This document shows positions 18,635-26,177 of a DNA stretch of 64,000 nucleotides, piece after piece (positions within the stretch are counted from its first letter, which is position 1; each line of letters starts with the position of its first letter). The DNA is taken from positions 62,001-126,000 of the forward strand of contig NZ_JACSCX010000008.1 in the NCBI RefSeq assembly GCF_014333525.1, written 5' to 3'. The stretch is from Hymenobacter puniceus (GTDB lineage Bacteria; Bacteroidota; Bacteroidia; Cytophagales; Hymenobacteraceae). The notes under the pieces were generated by a model. It did no database searches. It saw nothing but the letters and a program-made list of their open reading frames with translations, and was not told where the DNA came from. Both the position numbers and the translations under genes were made by a program.

Positions 18635-18659
18635 CTGCCCTACACTTTTGGATGCTCTC
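18635..18659 (-). repeat. Dispersed 26-bp repeat, copy 3
   Basis: The core reads CCCTACACTTTTGGATGCTC on the plus strand. It is the inverted counterpart of the copies at 14361, 21748 and 43809. With 21748-21773 it brackets the kinase/BLUF region in inverted orientation. Confidence 0.7.
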
Positions 18660-18845
18660 GGTTGTTCATCACCCGGCAGCTGGGGCAGCGGCAGCGCAAC
18701 CAGCGGTGGATGGAAAGCCCAGAAGGCAAAGGCACCTGTTTTTTTGAGGAGCTGCCCTGCCGTGAGCGGGCCCTGCGGGGCAGCGGGGGCACCAGCAGAC
18801 CCGTAGAAACCGGCTATCTTTAGGCGCAAACCCTACTATTTCTAT

Positions 18846-19934
18846 TTGGCCGCGCCCGATTTCGCCGCGCTATTCCAGAACCTGGCCGAAGCCAGCGCCC
18901 ACGTGCACTTTGTGTACGACCTGGCTGCCGGCCGCATCGTGTTCGTAAATCACGCGTACGAAACGGTGCTGGGCGGCACCTGCGCCGGCGTGAACGGGGA
19001 GCTGCCCGGCCTGCTGGAGCGCCTGCACCCCGACGACCGGCTGTACCTAGCGCACTGCTGGCGGCTGTGGACGCGGGGCCGGCTCGCGGACGAGGTGGAG
19101 GTGCGCCTGCTGGTGCCCAATGCGCCCGACCGGTGGTTTTGCCTGACGCCCTACTACGAGCAACAGGGCCCGGGGCCCACGCTGCTGGCCGGCATGGTGC
19201 GCGACATCAGCGTGCGCAAGCACTACCAGCAAAACGCCGACGCGTTCAACACCCGCAAAAACGCCATTCTCGAAATCCTCTCGCACGACCTGAGCGGGGC
19301 CTTTGCCCTGGTGCAGCAAGTGGCGGCCTACCTGCACGAGCAGGTGCACGCCCCGGCCGACAGCCACCTGCACCGGCTGCTAGGCGTGCTGGAAACGACC
19401 AGCCGCAGCAGCCTGAAGATGATTCGCGACCTGGTCGACGTGGAGTTCCTGACTTCGGCCAACGCGGACCTGAAGCGGGAGCGGGTGGAGGTGGACGCCG
19501 TGCTGCGCGAAGCGCTCGAGCAGCTGCAGCGCGGGCAAGCGGTGCTGGGCTACCGCTTTGACTACTCACTGCCCGGCGAGCCGGTATACGCGCAGCTGGA
19601 TGTGAACAAGTTTACGCAGGTGGTCAACAACCTGGTCAGCAACGCCTTCAAGTTTACGCCTGACGGCGGGCAGGTGACGGTGGCCGTGGAGCCCGGCGAG
19701 GGCTGCGTGCGGGTGCACGTGCGCGACACGGGTATCGGCATCCCCGCGGCGCTGCAGCCGGTGCTCTTCGAGCGCTTCACCAAGGCCCGGCGGCCGGGCC
19801 TGCGGGGCGAGCCCACCACCGGCCTGGGGCTGGTGCTGTGCAAAACCATCACGGAATGGCACGGTGGCACGCTGACGTTTGTGAGCGCGGAAGGGCAGGG
19901 CAGCACGTTTACGGTTGAAATTCCGCAAGCCTAG
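18846..19934 (+). CDS. PAS-domain sensor histidine kinase (soluble)
   Basis: This is a 362-residue cytoplasmic kinase. A PAS domain (about 8-115) includes HFVYDLAAGRIVFVNHAYE. The DHp helix follows with the H-box ILEILSHDLSG (H147), then the ATPase domain: N-box VVNNLVSNAFKFT (260-271), G1 DTGIGIP (294-300), F-box LFERFTKA and G2 TGLGLVLCK. No transmembrane helix is visible. The start is a TTG; no ATG lies in frame nearby and TTG gives a complete PAS domain. It is convergent with a BLUF photoreceptor gene ending 36 bp away. No response regulator is adjacent. Confidence 0.88.
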   Translation: MAAPDFAALFQNLAEASAHVHFVYDLAAGRIVFVNHAYETVLGGTCAGVNGELPGLLERLHPDDRLYLAHCWRLWTRGRLADEVEVRLLVPNAPDRWFCLTPYYEQQGPGPTLLAGMVRDISVRKHYQQNADAFNTRKNAILEILSHDLSGAFALVQQVAAYLHEQVHAPADSHLHRLLGVLETTSRSSLKMIRDLVDVEFLTSANADLKRERVEVDAVLREALEQLQRGQAVLGYRFDYSLPGEPVYAQLDVNKFTQVVNNLVSNAFKFTPDGGQVTVAVEPGEGCVRVHVRDTGIGIPAALQPVLFERFTKARRPGLRGEPTTGLGLVLCKTITEWHGGTLTFVSAEGQGSTFTVEIPQA

Positions 19935-19970
19935 GCCGGGCACGGGGGGGCCATAAGGACTGCGGCGTCC

Positions 19971-20570
19971 CTAACCGGCTGGGGCCCCAGGGGTCGGGTG
20001 GCCGGCAAACGCGTCAAGCAGGGCTTGCAGGTGGGCGTCGTCGACGCGGAAGCCAGGGGGCAGCTGCGGGGCCTGCACGGCGTCGAGCACCCGGTCCACG
20101 TCGGGGCCGGCCACGTGGCCAAAGCCCATGCTCCAGTCGGCGAAGTGCCGGCGGGGTGCGGGGCCTGCGCTGACGGTGACCACCTGCTCGTGGCGCGGGT
20201 CGCGGCGAATGCGGGCATAAAGGTTTTGTACGTCGGCTTCGGTGCCCTCGAGCACCTGCACGTAGCGGCCGGCACTGTAGAGCAGCAGCCCCGTGAGCTG
20301 GTGGCGGGCGTTGTAGTGCTCGGCCTGCGCCAGCAAGGCCCGCAGGTCGGTTTCGGTGGGCGGGTGGGTGGCGTGGCTGTGGTAGAGCAGCTGGTAGACG
20401 CTCTGCGCCAACAGTTGCTCTATCTCGTCCAGGTCCAGGATGCCGGCTTCGAACTGGGCCAGCAGCTGGCGCTCGTAGCGCTGGGGGGCGAGCGGGGTGC
20501 CGGCCGTGAGGGTGACGGCGAAGGCCACGGCCTGGCGGCGTTGGGCGACGGTATCGAGGAAAAGGGGCAT
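19971..20570 (-). CDS. BLUF-domain blue-light sensor protein
   Basis: The 199-residue protein (ATG 20570) has a BLUF domain at about 57-150: VYQLLYHSHAT with flavin-site Y63, HYNARHQLTGLLLYS with N87, YVQVLEG with Q105, then RRDPRHEQV and FADWSMGFG. These are the residues needed for the FAD photocycle. Upstream in-frame ATGs would extend it by 44 unlikely residues. The N-terminal 55 residues contain RYERQLLAQFEAGILDLDEI, a motif also found in the standalone protein at 36098-36313. A C-terminal tail of about 45 residues follows. Convergence with the histidine kinase suggests a shared light-signalling role, which is inference. Confidence 0.88.
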   Translation of the reverse strand: MPLFLDTVAQRRQAVAFAVTLTAGTPLAPQRYERQLLAQFEAGILDLDEIEQLLAQSVYQLLYHSHATHPPTETDLRALLAQAEHYNARHQLTGLLLYSAGRYVQVLEGTEADVQNLYARIRRDPRHEQVVTVSAGPAPRRHFADWSMGFGHVAGPDVDRVLDAVQAPQLPPGFRVDDAHLQALLDAFAGHPTPGAPAG

Positions 20571-21237
20571 TCCGGCTTTACGTCGGGTGGGAAGCCGTAG
20601 ATATGCCGATTTTGCAGGAAAAAAATACGGATTTGTTGGCGCTCTACACGCAGTGAGGTCCGGCCGTGGGTCAAGCCCTAAAGGCCCGGGTACAGTCGTC
20701 ACCTGTCGCTCACCATGGGCACTAGCGCTGGAGTGGTCACTTTAGGCACCTACTTCAGCGGCGGCGGCTTTCCTGCTATCGATGACTTCGGCCAACCCAG
20801 CCGCTAAGCCAGCGATTCAATTCATGGGGCAGGCGTAGCGACTCCCCTAGCCTTGTTTCCCTGCCCTTAGTCGCGTTGGACCTGGTCGCATTGCGGGCAG
20901 TCACCCAGGTGAAGTGTAGCAGCCGGCGTAGAGGTATTCACTTCCTCTTGCTTAGCCATAAGAGGAAGGGGTAGGGGCATAAAAGCTGCCCTTCCGGTCG
21001 GCGCAGGCGCTACCAGCCCGGAATTCGACGCTGCAAGCCTACCGGCCCCTAGTAGCCGCTGGCCGGAAAGTTGACGAGTGGCCGGAATTGGGCCGTGAGG
21101 TGCTGCCTCGGCACACGAACGGCACGAAGTCAGCGTGTAGAAAACTCGGTTGTCAGAGGCGCAAGTGCTCTGCTGGGCGTAGCCACTTGGTTCCCCTTAT
21201 CGGACGTAAACAGGAATTTTTCCCATTTTTGCTTTGC
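20571..21237. other. Intergenic region, 667 bp
   Basis: No credible gene, RNA or strong hairpin is visible. It should contain the BLUF promoter at its left side. The sequence is less biased at third codon positions than the flanking genes, consistent with decayed DNA. Confidence 0.3.
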
Positions 21238-21552
21238 ATGCAACAACCAGTCATTCTCCCCCTAACCTGTCCTACTTGCGGTAGCATCCTTGCTCTCGAC
21301 GCCCCGATGAGCACTTATAGCTGTATGCTCAAACACCGGTTCACATTCCAGCAGTTGGCCGATGAGATGAGTCAAGGCTTAACCCAAACGCTGTGGAGCT
21401 GCCTGCGCCAGCTGGAAGAGCGCCAATGGCTACTGCAACGGTTGGCCAATCAAATGCCCGAAGCTGTTACGCCTGCCCCGAATTTAGAAGCCGCTATTCA
21501 GCCTGTTCATGAATGGCTTCAGAATGACCCCAGCAGCCAACCCAAAACGTAG
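21238..21552 (+). CDS. CheB-type C-terminal zinc-ribbon-like small protein
   Basis: This 104-residue protein begins MQQPVILPLTCPTCGS. It continues with YSCMLKHRFTFQQLADEM and a helix TQTLWSCLRQLEERQWLLQRL. The pattern CPxCG, then a Cys/His pair, then an ALWxxLRxLEER helix resembles the small C-terminal domain appended to some CheB methylesterases. No catalytic CheB domain is present. In-frame upstream starts would add sequence of no recognisable origin, so ATG 21238 is preferred. It may be an orphan accessory module or a piece of a lost chemoreceptor-like gene. Confidence 0.5.
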   Translation: MQQPVILPLTCPTCGSILALDAPMSTYSCMLKHRFTFQQLADEMSQGLTQTLWSCLRQLEERQWLLQRLANQMPEAVTPAPNLEAAIQPVHEWLQNDPSSQPKT

Positions 21553-21690
21553 CTTATCCAGAAAATAGCGCCTGCCGTCAAGGAACTCTACGAAGCGGGT
21601 CAGCAATCCACCCGCCAACTCATCGTTTACTTCCAGATTGGGTCCCGTCGCACGCTCTACAAAATCCTCCGCTTTGCTGGCTGCCAGACT
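21553..21690 (+). pseudogene. Serine recombinase C-terminal helix-turn-helix remnant
   Basis: Directly after the stop at 21552 and in the same frame, the sequence reads IAPAVKELYEAGQQSTRQL, then IGSRRTLYKILRFAGC. This is the DNA-binding HTH at the end of resolvases and invertases (the LYEAG helix and S-R-TLYKIL recognition helix). No catalytic domain precedes it. It is followed 60 bp later by a copy of the 26-bp repeat. Confidence 0.6.
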
Positions 21691-21747
21691 AACGAAACGT
21701 CGACCTTGTACTGGCAAGTTGGTCGACAAGGCCTTACCGTAATTCTT

Positions 21748-21773
21748 GGAGAGCATCAAAAAGTGTGGGGCAG
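21748..21773 (+). repeat. Dispersed 26-bp repeat, copy 4
   Basis: This copy has the full consensus, with core GAGCATCAAAAAGTGTGGGG. It lies just after the recombinase HTH remnant and 56 bp before a pRiA4b ORF-3 family gene, both typical mobile-element neighbours. Confidence 0.75.
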
Positions 21774-21829
21774 TCGGGTTCAGCGGCTTCTTCGGCTAAC
21801 TTGGGAAGCCATACTTGTCGGTGAAGACC

Positions 21830-22513
21830 ATGACTCAGCCACCCGCTACTTCAATTTCTGACCGCCTGGCAGTGGGCTACCAACTCAAGATTCATCTGCT
21901 GGGTATCAGTCCGCAAATCAGCCGGCGCGTACTGGTGCGGGACGATACCACTCTGGCCGAGTTGCATCACATCTTCCAGGTAGTAATGGGCTGGGAAAAC
22001 GGGCACCTGCACTGCTTTCATCTCTGGGGCAAGGACTATGGCCTGAGCTATGCCGGCGGCACGTGGTATGCCGATGATGCCCGGCGGGTCCACTTGGGCG
22101 ATTTTGCGTGGCGGGTCAACGACAAGTTCACCTACACCTACAAATTCGGCGACTACTGGCAGCACCAGGTGCGGGTCGAGAAACTACTGCTGCCGCCGGC
22201 CGTGCCAACCGCTCCGGTTTGCGTGAGTGGCCGCCGCGCCTGCCCGCCGGAAGAGGTAGGCGGCCCCCGCGGCTATGACCAGCGGAGCCTGGACCAATTC
22301 AGCTGGCAGTACGAAGCTCAGGACCGCTTGCTGGCCGGCGAGGACATTTTTGAGGACGACGTGCCGACCTGGTTCTGGACCTATCGGCCGGAACACTTCG
22401 ACAAGGGGCTAGTCAACCAACGGTTGGCCAAAGTGTATCAACTTAAGGTTACTGCTGATTTTCTGCTTTCGCAGGGCAGTTACGCCTACTTTTTCGCGGA
22501 TAAGCGGCCGTGA
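21830..22513 (+). CDS. pRiA4b ORF-3 family protein
   Basis: This 227-residue soluble protein fits the pRiA4b ORF-3/IS1096 passenger family (PF07929). Visible signatures are YQLKIHLLGISPQISRRVLV, TTLAELHHIFQVVMGWENGH, LHCFHLWGKDYG, FTYTYKFGDYWQHQV and ACPPEEVGGPRGY. The biochemical role of the family is not established. ATG 21830 is chosen because a TTG at 21815 would add only five residues. It sits amid recombinase fragments and the 26-bp repeat, which supports arrival with mobile DNA. Confidence 0.9.
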   Translation: MTQPPATSISDRLAVGYQLKIHLLGISPQISRRVLVRDDTTLAELHHIFQVVMGWENGHLHCFHLWGKDYGLSYAGGTWYADDARRVHLGDFAWRVNDKFTYTYKFGDYWQHQVRVEKLLLPPAVPTAPVCVSGRRACPPEEVGGPRGYDQRSLDQFSWQYEAQDRLLAGEDIFEDDVPTWFWTYRPEHFDKGLVNQRLAKVYQLKVTADFLLSQGSYAYFFADKRP

Positions 22514-22865
22514 AATCTGTATCAGGAAAACAAAGTGGTTTACTTGATACAGGGGGAATAGCTTTGCGCCATGCAACAGGCCGTCATTTTGGTGCGCGTC
22601 TCCAAAAAAGAGCAAGACTAGAGGTCGCACAATAGTAGGAACGAAAAATAACGATAGGGAGCGCCGGTCGGCCGGTTTTGGGTCCACACGGATTTGTGGC
22701 GTGCGGGACGTCTCGCAAAACGACGGTTAAAGTGAAAAACACCGTAATGAAATCTAGGACAGGGAATAGCCTTCACGTGAATTTGGTCATTGCCACCAAA
22801 GGGAGTTGAGCCTTTAACCTGACTCGTAAGGTGAGGAAGGATAAGCTCACAACTGCTATGGGTAA
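22514..22865. other. Intergenic region, 352 bp, with recombinase debris
   Basis: It contains a recombinase start fragment at 22571-22621 with a promoter-like TAGCTTTG at 22554-22561 just before it. Beyond 22621 I see no coding sequence. The AraC gene that follows is on the minus strand and ends at 22866. Confidence 0.4.
22571..22621 (+). pseudogene. Serine recombinase N-terminal fragment with early stop
   Basis: ATG at 22571 opens MQQAVILVRVSKKEQD and meets TAG at codon 17. The RVS...EQD pattern is the catalytic start of a small serine recombinase; the family usually continues DY or DN here, so TAT to TAG is a plausible single-base change. No further recombinase coding follows. It is the third recombinase relic in 8.5 kb. 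Confidence 0.6.
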
Positions 22866-23801
22866 TCAGGCTGATTGTCTGAACTCGGCGGGGGTGAGGC
22901 CCGTCTTTTGCTTGAAGAGGCGGCTGAAATAGGACGGGTTATCGAAGCCGATGTGGAAGGCCGTTTCACGAATGCTCCAGGAGGTGCTGCGGAGCAAGCG
23001 CTTGGCTTTCTCCAGCAGCGCGTGGTGCAGGTACTGCTGCGCGTTCTGCCCCGTGTGGGTGCGCAGCACGTCGCCCAGGTGGGCGGGCGAGACGTGCAAG
23101 GCCTCGGCAAAGTGCTTCACGCTCGGCAAGGGCAACTCGGCGGCGCTGTCCAGATAAGTGGCCAGTAGGGCCTCGAAGCGGCCGAGCAGGTCGGGGCCGC
23201 TGGGTGGGGGCGCGGGAAACTGCCGGTGGTAAACCCGGCTGGCGTATTGCAGCAGCACGTCGAGCTGGGTGCTGAGCAGCGACTGGCTGAAGGCATCGGC
23301 GGGCTGCTGGCTTTCCTGCCGCAGGCTGGTCACGGCGTGGGTGAGGAGCTGCTCGTCGGTGGCCGACAGCGCCAGGGCCCGCTGCACGCGGTACGCGAAA
23401 AACGGGTAGCTGCCCGGAAACTGCCCCAGCGGCCGGCGCGTCAGTAAATCGGGCTGGAACACCACCAGCCAGCCCTGCGGCGGCCCCGATGCGGGCGCTG
23501 CGGCCTCCTGTAAGGCCTCCTGCGGGCAGAGCTGCACGGGCTGTCCGGGCGCGTAAAACCCCAGCACGCCCTGCCGGTAGTCGTAGGTCTGCTGCCCATA
23601 AGGAAGCTGCCCGTGGAAATGCCGCTTCAGAATGATGAGGTAGAGCTGGCGCAACGCGGGTTTGGCCGCGAAAACCGACAGCGGCTGCTGGTCCAGGTCG
23701 ATGACAGCTACCAGCGGGTGCGTGGGCGCGGCAAAGCCGTAGTGCCGCGCAAAGTCGGCTACTGTGTGCAAAACGGCGAAGGAATCTCCGGAAGACTTCA
23801 T
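22866..23801 (-). CDS. AraC family transcriptional regulator
   Basis: The 311-residue regulator has an N-terminal cupin-like sensing part (LPYGQQTYDYRQGVLGFYAPGQ) and a C-terminal double HTH (about 215-311). The HTH includes VKHFAEALHVSPAHLGDVLR, IRETAFHIGFDNPSYFSRLF and KTGLTPAEFRQS. It is closely patterned on the regulator at 32721-33641, so the two are probable paralogues. The effector and targets are unknown. The alpha/beta hydrolase gene lies upstream on the same strand, about 190 bp away, and is a candidate target. Confidence 0.92.
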   Translation of the reverse strand: MKSSGDSFAVLHTVADFARHYGFAAPTHPLVAVIDLDQQPLSVFAAKPALRQLYLIILKRHFHGQLPYGQQTYDYRQGVLGFYAPGQPVQLCPQEALQEAAAPASGPPQGWLVVFQPDLLTRRPLGQFPGSYPFFAYRVQRALALSATDEQLLTHAVTSLRQESQQPADAFSQSLLSTQLDVLLQYASRVYHRQFPAPPPSGPDLLGRFEALLATYLDSAAELPLPSVKHFAEALHVSPAHLGDVLRTHTGQNAQQYLHHALLEKAKRLLRSTSWSIRETAFHIGFDNPSYFSRLFKQKTGLTPAEFRQSA

Positions 23802-23990
23802 ACGAGTGGGAGTCAGGGAGGCATAAAGCTAACAGTCCCCGCGCACAGCGGGGCGGCTGCGGGCGTGGACTGGTGATGGGGGCGAATCTACCGCAGCGGC
23901 CCCGGCCCGCGCGCAACGAGCTACTCTGGTAATCGCCTTATTGCTACGTAGGTTCGTCAGATAAGGCTGGCTTCGGCGGTACGTGGGCGC

Positions 23991-24965
23991 TTACTTGCCT
24001 TCCACCTGCCCCAGCGGCTGGGGGCTTTGCAGCAGCTCCGCCCGCGCGGCGGCCCAGGCGGGGTCTTTGGGGTAGAGGGCGCTGCGTAGGTAGGCCAAGG
24101 TGAGCTGCTGCACCGCCGCAACGCGTGCCGGATTCTCGTCGTTGGTTTCCGTCACGAGATACCCGGAGATGCCGCCGAGCAGGTGCTCGCCTCCGAACAG
24201 GGTGAGCAGCCACCCCGCCCCAGGGCTCATTGTGTACGCATCGGTAAACCAGTCCGGGCCGCGGGGGCTGAGCGGCGAGTCGTCGTGGTCGCCCGCTACC
24301 ACCAGGGTCGGCGTGGTCAGTTCGGCGAAGCTTGGGTTCATGAACGGAAAGTGCTCGGTAGCAAACGGGCCCAGGTCCGGACCACCCCGGCCAGTGGCCG
24401 ACAGCAGCACGCCCGCCCTAATCCGTGGGTCGGACAGGTCCTCGCCCACGCGGCCGTCGGGCGCTACCACCCGGGCCCCAAGCAGCATGCCCACAGTCTG
24501 AGCGCCGTAGGAGTGCCCCACCGCGGCCATGCGGCTCCGGTCGAGGCGCCCCGTCAGGCCGGGCACGGCCGCTTCGAGCTGGTCGAGCTGGTCTAGGACG
24601 CGCTTCATGTCTTCCACCCGAAACCGCCAGATGGCCGGCGTGCGGGCATCGTCCGGGGGCAGGGCCAGCGTGCGGGAGTCGAGAAAGGTGGGCTGCAGTA
24701 CCACGAAGCCGTGCGCCGCCCAGTACTGCACCAGCGGCGCGTAGCCGTCCAGGGAAGAGCCGAAGCCGTGCGCGAAGACGATTATGGGCAGCCGGCTCCC
24801 GGTGGCGGGCGCGGACACCCGCACCTGCAAATCAGCCCCGCGCCCCGGCGCGGCCAGCACCACTGGGCTCACCGACACGACCGGCACGGGCGGGTGGGCG
24901 GCCGCGGCTTCTGCCGGCTTGCGCAGCTCGGCCGAAGTGGGTTTTTCACACACTACGTTATCCAT
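23991..24965 (-). CDS. Alpha/beta hydrolase (chlorophyllase/PAF-acetylhydrolase-like)
   Basis: This 324-residue protein has the oxyanion region PIIVFAHGFGSS (60-71) and the nucleophile elbow AAVGHSYGAQT with S152. Later acids and His candidates are VVAGDHDDSP and GGEHLLGG. The layout, with a region of about 50 residues before the first strand, fits chlorophyllase or PAF-acetylhydrolase-like carboxylesterases. No clear signal peptide is present (MDNVVCEKPTSAELR), so a cytoplasmic location is likely. It is divergent from the AraC gene at 25158, which is a natural regulator candidate. Confidence 0.85.
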   Translation of the reverse strand: MDNVVCEKPTSAELRKPAEAAAAHPPVPVVSVSPVVLAAPGRGADLQVRVSAPATGSRLPIIVFAHGFGSSLDGYAPLVQYWAAHGFVVLQPTFLDSRTLALPPDDARTPAIWRFRVEDMKRVLDQLDQLEAAVPGLTGRLDRSRMAAVGHSYGAQTVGMLLGARVVAPDGRVGEDLSDPRIRAGVLLSATGRGGPDLGPFATEHFPFMNPSFAELTTPTLVVAGDHDDSPLSPRGPDWFTDAYTMSPGAGWLLTLFGGEHLLGGISGYLVTETNDENPARVAAVQQLTLAYLRSALYPKDPAWAAARAELLQSPQPLGQVEGK

Positions 24966-25157
24966 GATTGAAACCTGTTAAGGGTGAATAGCCGCCTCAG
25001 CAGCTTGATAGGGGCAAAGTTCGGCGGCCCGGCAGGGGGCGTGCTATACGAATTCCGGTTTGTATGCCACAAATTGCGGAACCGACCCGGCGGCGGGGGC
25101 CAGGCCGAATACCGCCCTTGGAGTCGAACTTTTTGTACTGGCTAGAGTTACCCGTTG

Positions 25158-26033
25158 ATGCCCGAAGCCCCGAAATACACCTACCACTCCGAGACGTATG
25201 GCCGGCCGGCGCTGCAAACCAGTGCTGCGCAGGCCTGGCCCGGCCTGCGGGTGGAGCGCTTCCAGCTGGAGGCCATGGCGCTGCCGGCGCACTTTCACGC
25301 CCAGCACCTGCTCGTCATCCACCAGGGCAGCCAGCCCGTGGTGTCGAGCCGCCGCAGCGGCAGCCGCACCGAGCAAGACCAGTTCCGTTTCGGCGACGCG
25401 GGCCTTTACCCCGGCGGCGAATACGGGCCCTTGGCCTGGGACGGCCCGGCCGATGTCATCCACGTGCATCTCGATGCCCAGCAGCTGGAAACCCTGGCCC
25501 GCCAGGGCTTGGACCTGCGCTACTTTGCTCTGCACGACCGGTTTCGCCTGCAGGATGGGCTGCTGACCCAGCTGGGCCAACAGCTGCTGACCGCCGCCGG
25601 CCGCGAGCACGCGCTGGGGCTGCTCTACGTCGAGTCGCTTTCCAACGCCCTGAGCTACCACCTCATCGAACACCACGCTACCTACGAGCGGCGCGTGGCC
25701 GGGCCCGAGGCCCGGCTGCCCGAGCCGGTGATGGCCCGCATTGATGCCTACCTGGAGGCGTCCGTGGAGCAGGCCGTGACGCTGGAAGTGCTGGCCGGGC
25801 TGGCCAACCTGAGCGTGTTTCACTTCGCCCGCCGCTTTAAGAAGACCACCGGCAGCTCGCCTTACCAATATGTCATTCGCTGGCGCATCGAGCGGGCCCG
25901 GGAGCTGCTGCGGGCCGGGGAGCTGCCGGTGGCCGCCATCAGCGACGCGCTGGGCTTTGCCTCGCCCGCCCACTTTTCGGTGGCTTTCAAGCGGGCGGTG
26001 GGGGTGAGCCCGCGCGACTTCCAGCGCGCCTAG
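25158..26033 (+). CDS. AraC family transcriptional regulator
   Basis: The 291-residue protein starts MPEAPKYTYHS; a TTG immediately upstream would add one residue. The N-terminal half is a cupin-like effector domain (LPAHFHAQHLLVIHQGSQPV). The HTH region (about 195-291) has VTLEVLAGLANLSVFHFARR, KKTTGSSPYQYVIRWRIERA and ISDALGFASPAHFSVAFKRA. It shares an intergenic region of 192 bp with the divergent hydrolase gene. Ligand unknown. Confidence 0.92.
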   Translation: MPEAPKYTYHSETYGRPALQTSAAQAWPGLRVERFQLEAMALPAHFHAQHLLVIHQGSQPVVSSRRSGSRTEQDQFRFGDAGLYPGGEYGPLAWDGPADVIHVHLDAQQLETLARQGLDLRYFALHDRFRLQDGLLTQLGQQLLTAAGREHALGLLYVESLSNALSYHLIEHHATYERRVAGPEARLPEPVMARIDAYLEASVEQAVTLEVLAGLANLSVFHFARRFKKTTGSSPYQYVIRWRIERARELLRAGELPVAAISDALGFASPAHFSVAFKRAVGVSPRDFQRA

Positions 26034-26113
26034 CCCGCGCCGTTGCGGGAAGTCAAAACAGCAGGAATCTGGAAGAAGAGGGCAAGAATTCGTCGGGCTG
26101 ACGGGTGGCCTCA

Positions 26114-26127
26114 GGGGACCTTTGTGA
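26114..26127 (+). promoter_or_regulatory. Probable Bacteroidota promoter -7 box
   Basis: GGGGACCTTTGTGA lies about 50 bp before the ATG at 26178. ACCTTTGTG fits the Bacteroidota -7 element TAnnTTTG except at its first base. A near-identical box precedes the SDR gene at 29194. Confidence 0.5.
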
Positions 26128-26177
26128 CGGGCCAAGGCAGCTCTACTGCTGCTCCCCCGATTCCTCAACAACTCCCC

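Larger units (their letters stand above)
18297..18845. other. Intergenic region with two repeat families, 549 bp
   Basis: It contains the right copy of the 36-bp inverted repeat (18550-18585) and a solitary copy of the 26-bp dispersed repeat (18635-18659). The remaining sequence has no gene I can support. The segment just before 18846 should carry the promoter of the histidine kinase. Confidence 0.4.

Noticed and set aside
25044..26171. A minus-strand frame opposite the AraC gene at 25158
   Set aside because: The AraC helix-turn-helix is clear on the plus strand, so the minus frame is a shadow.
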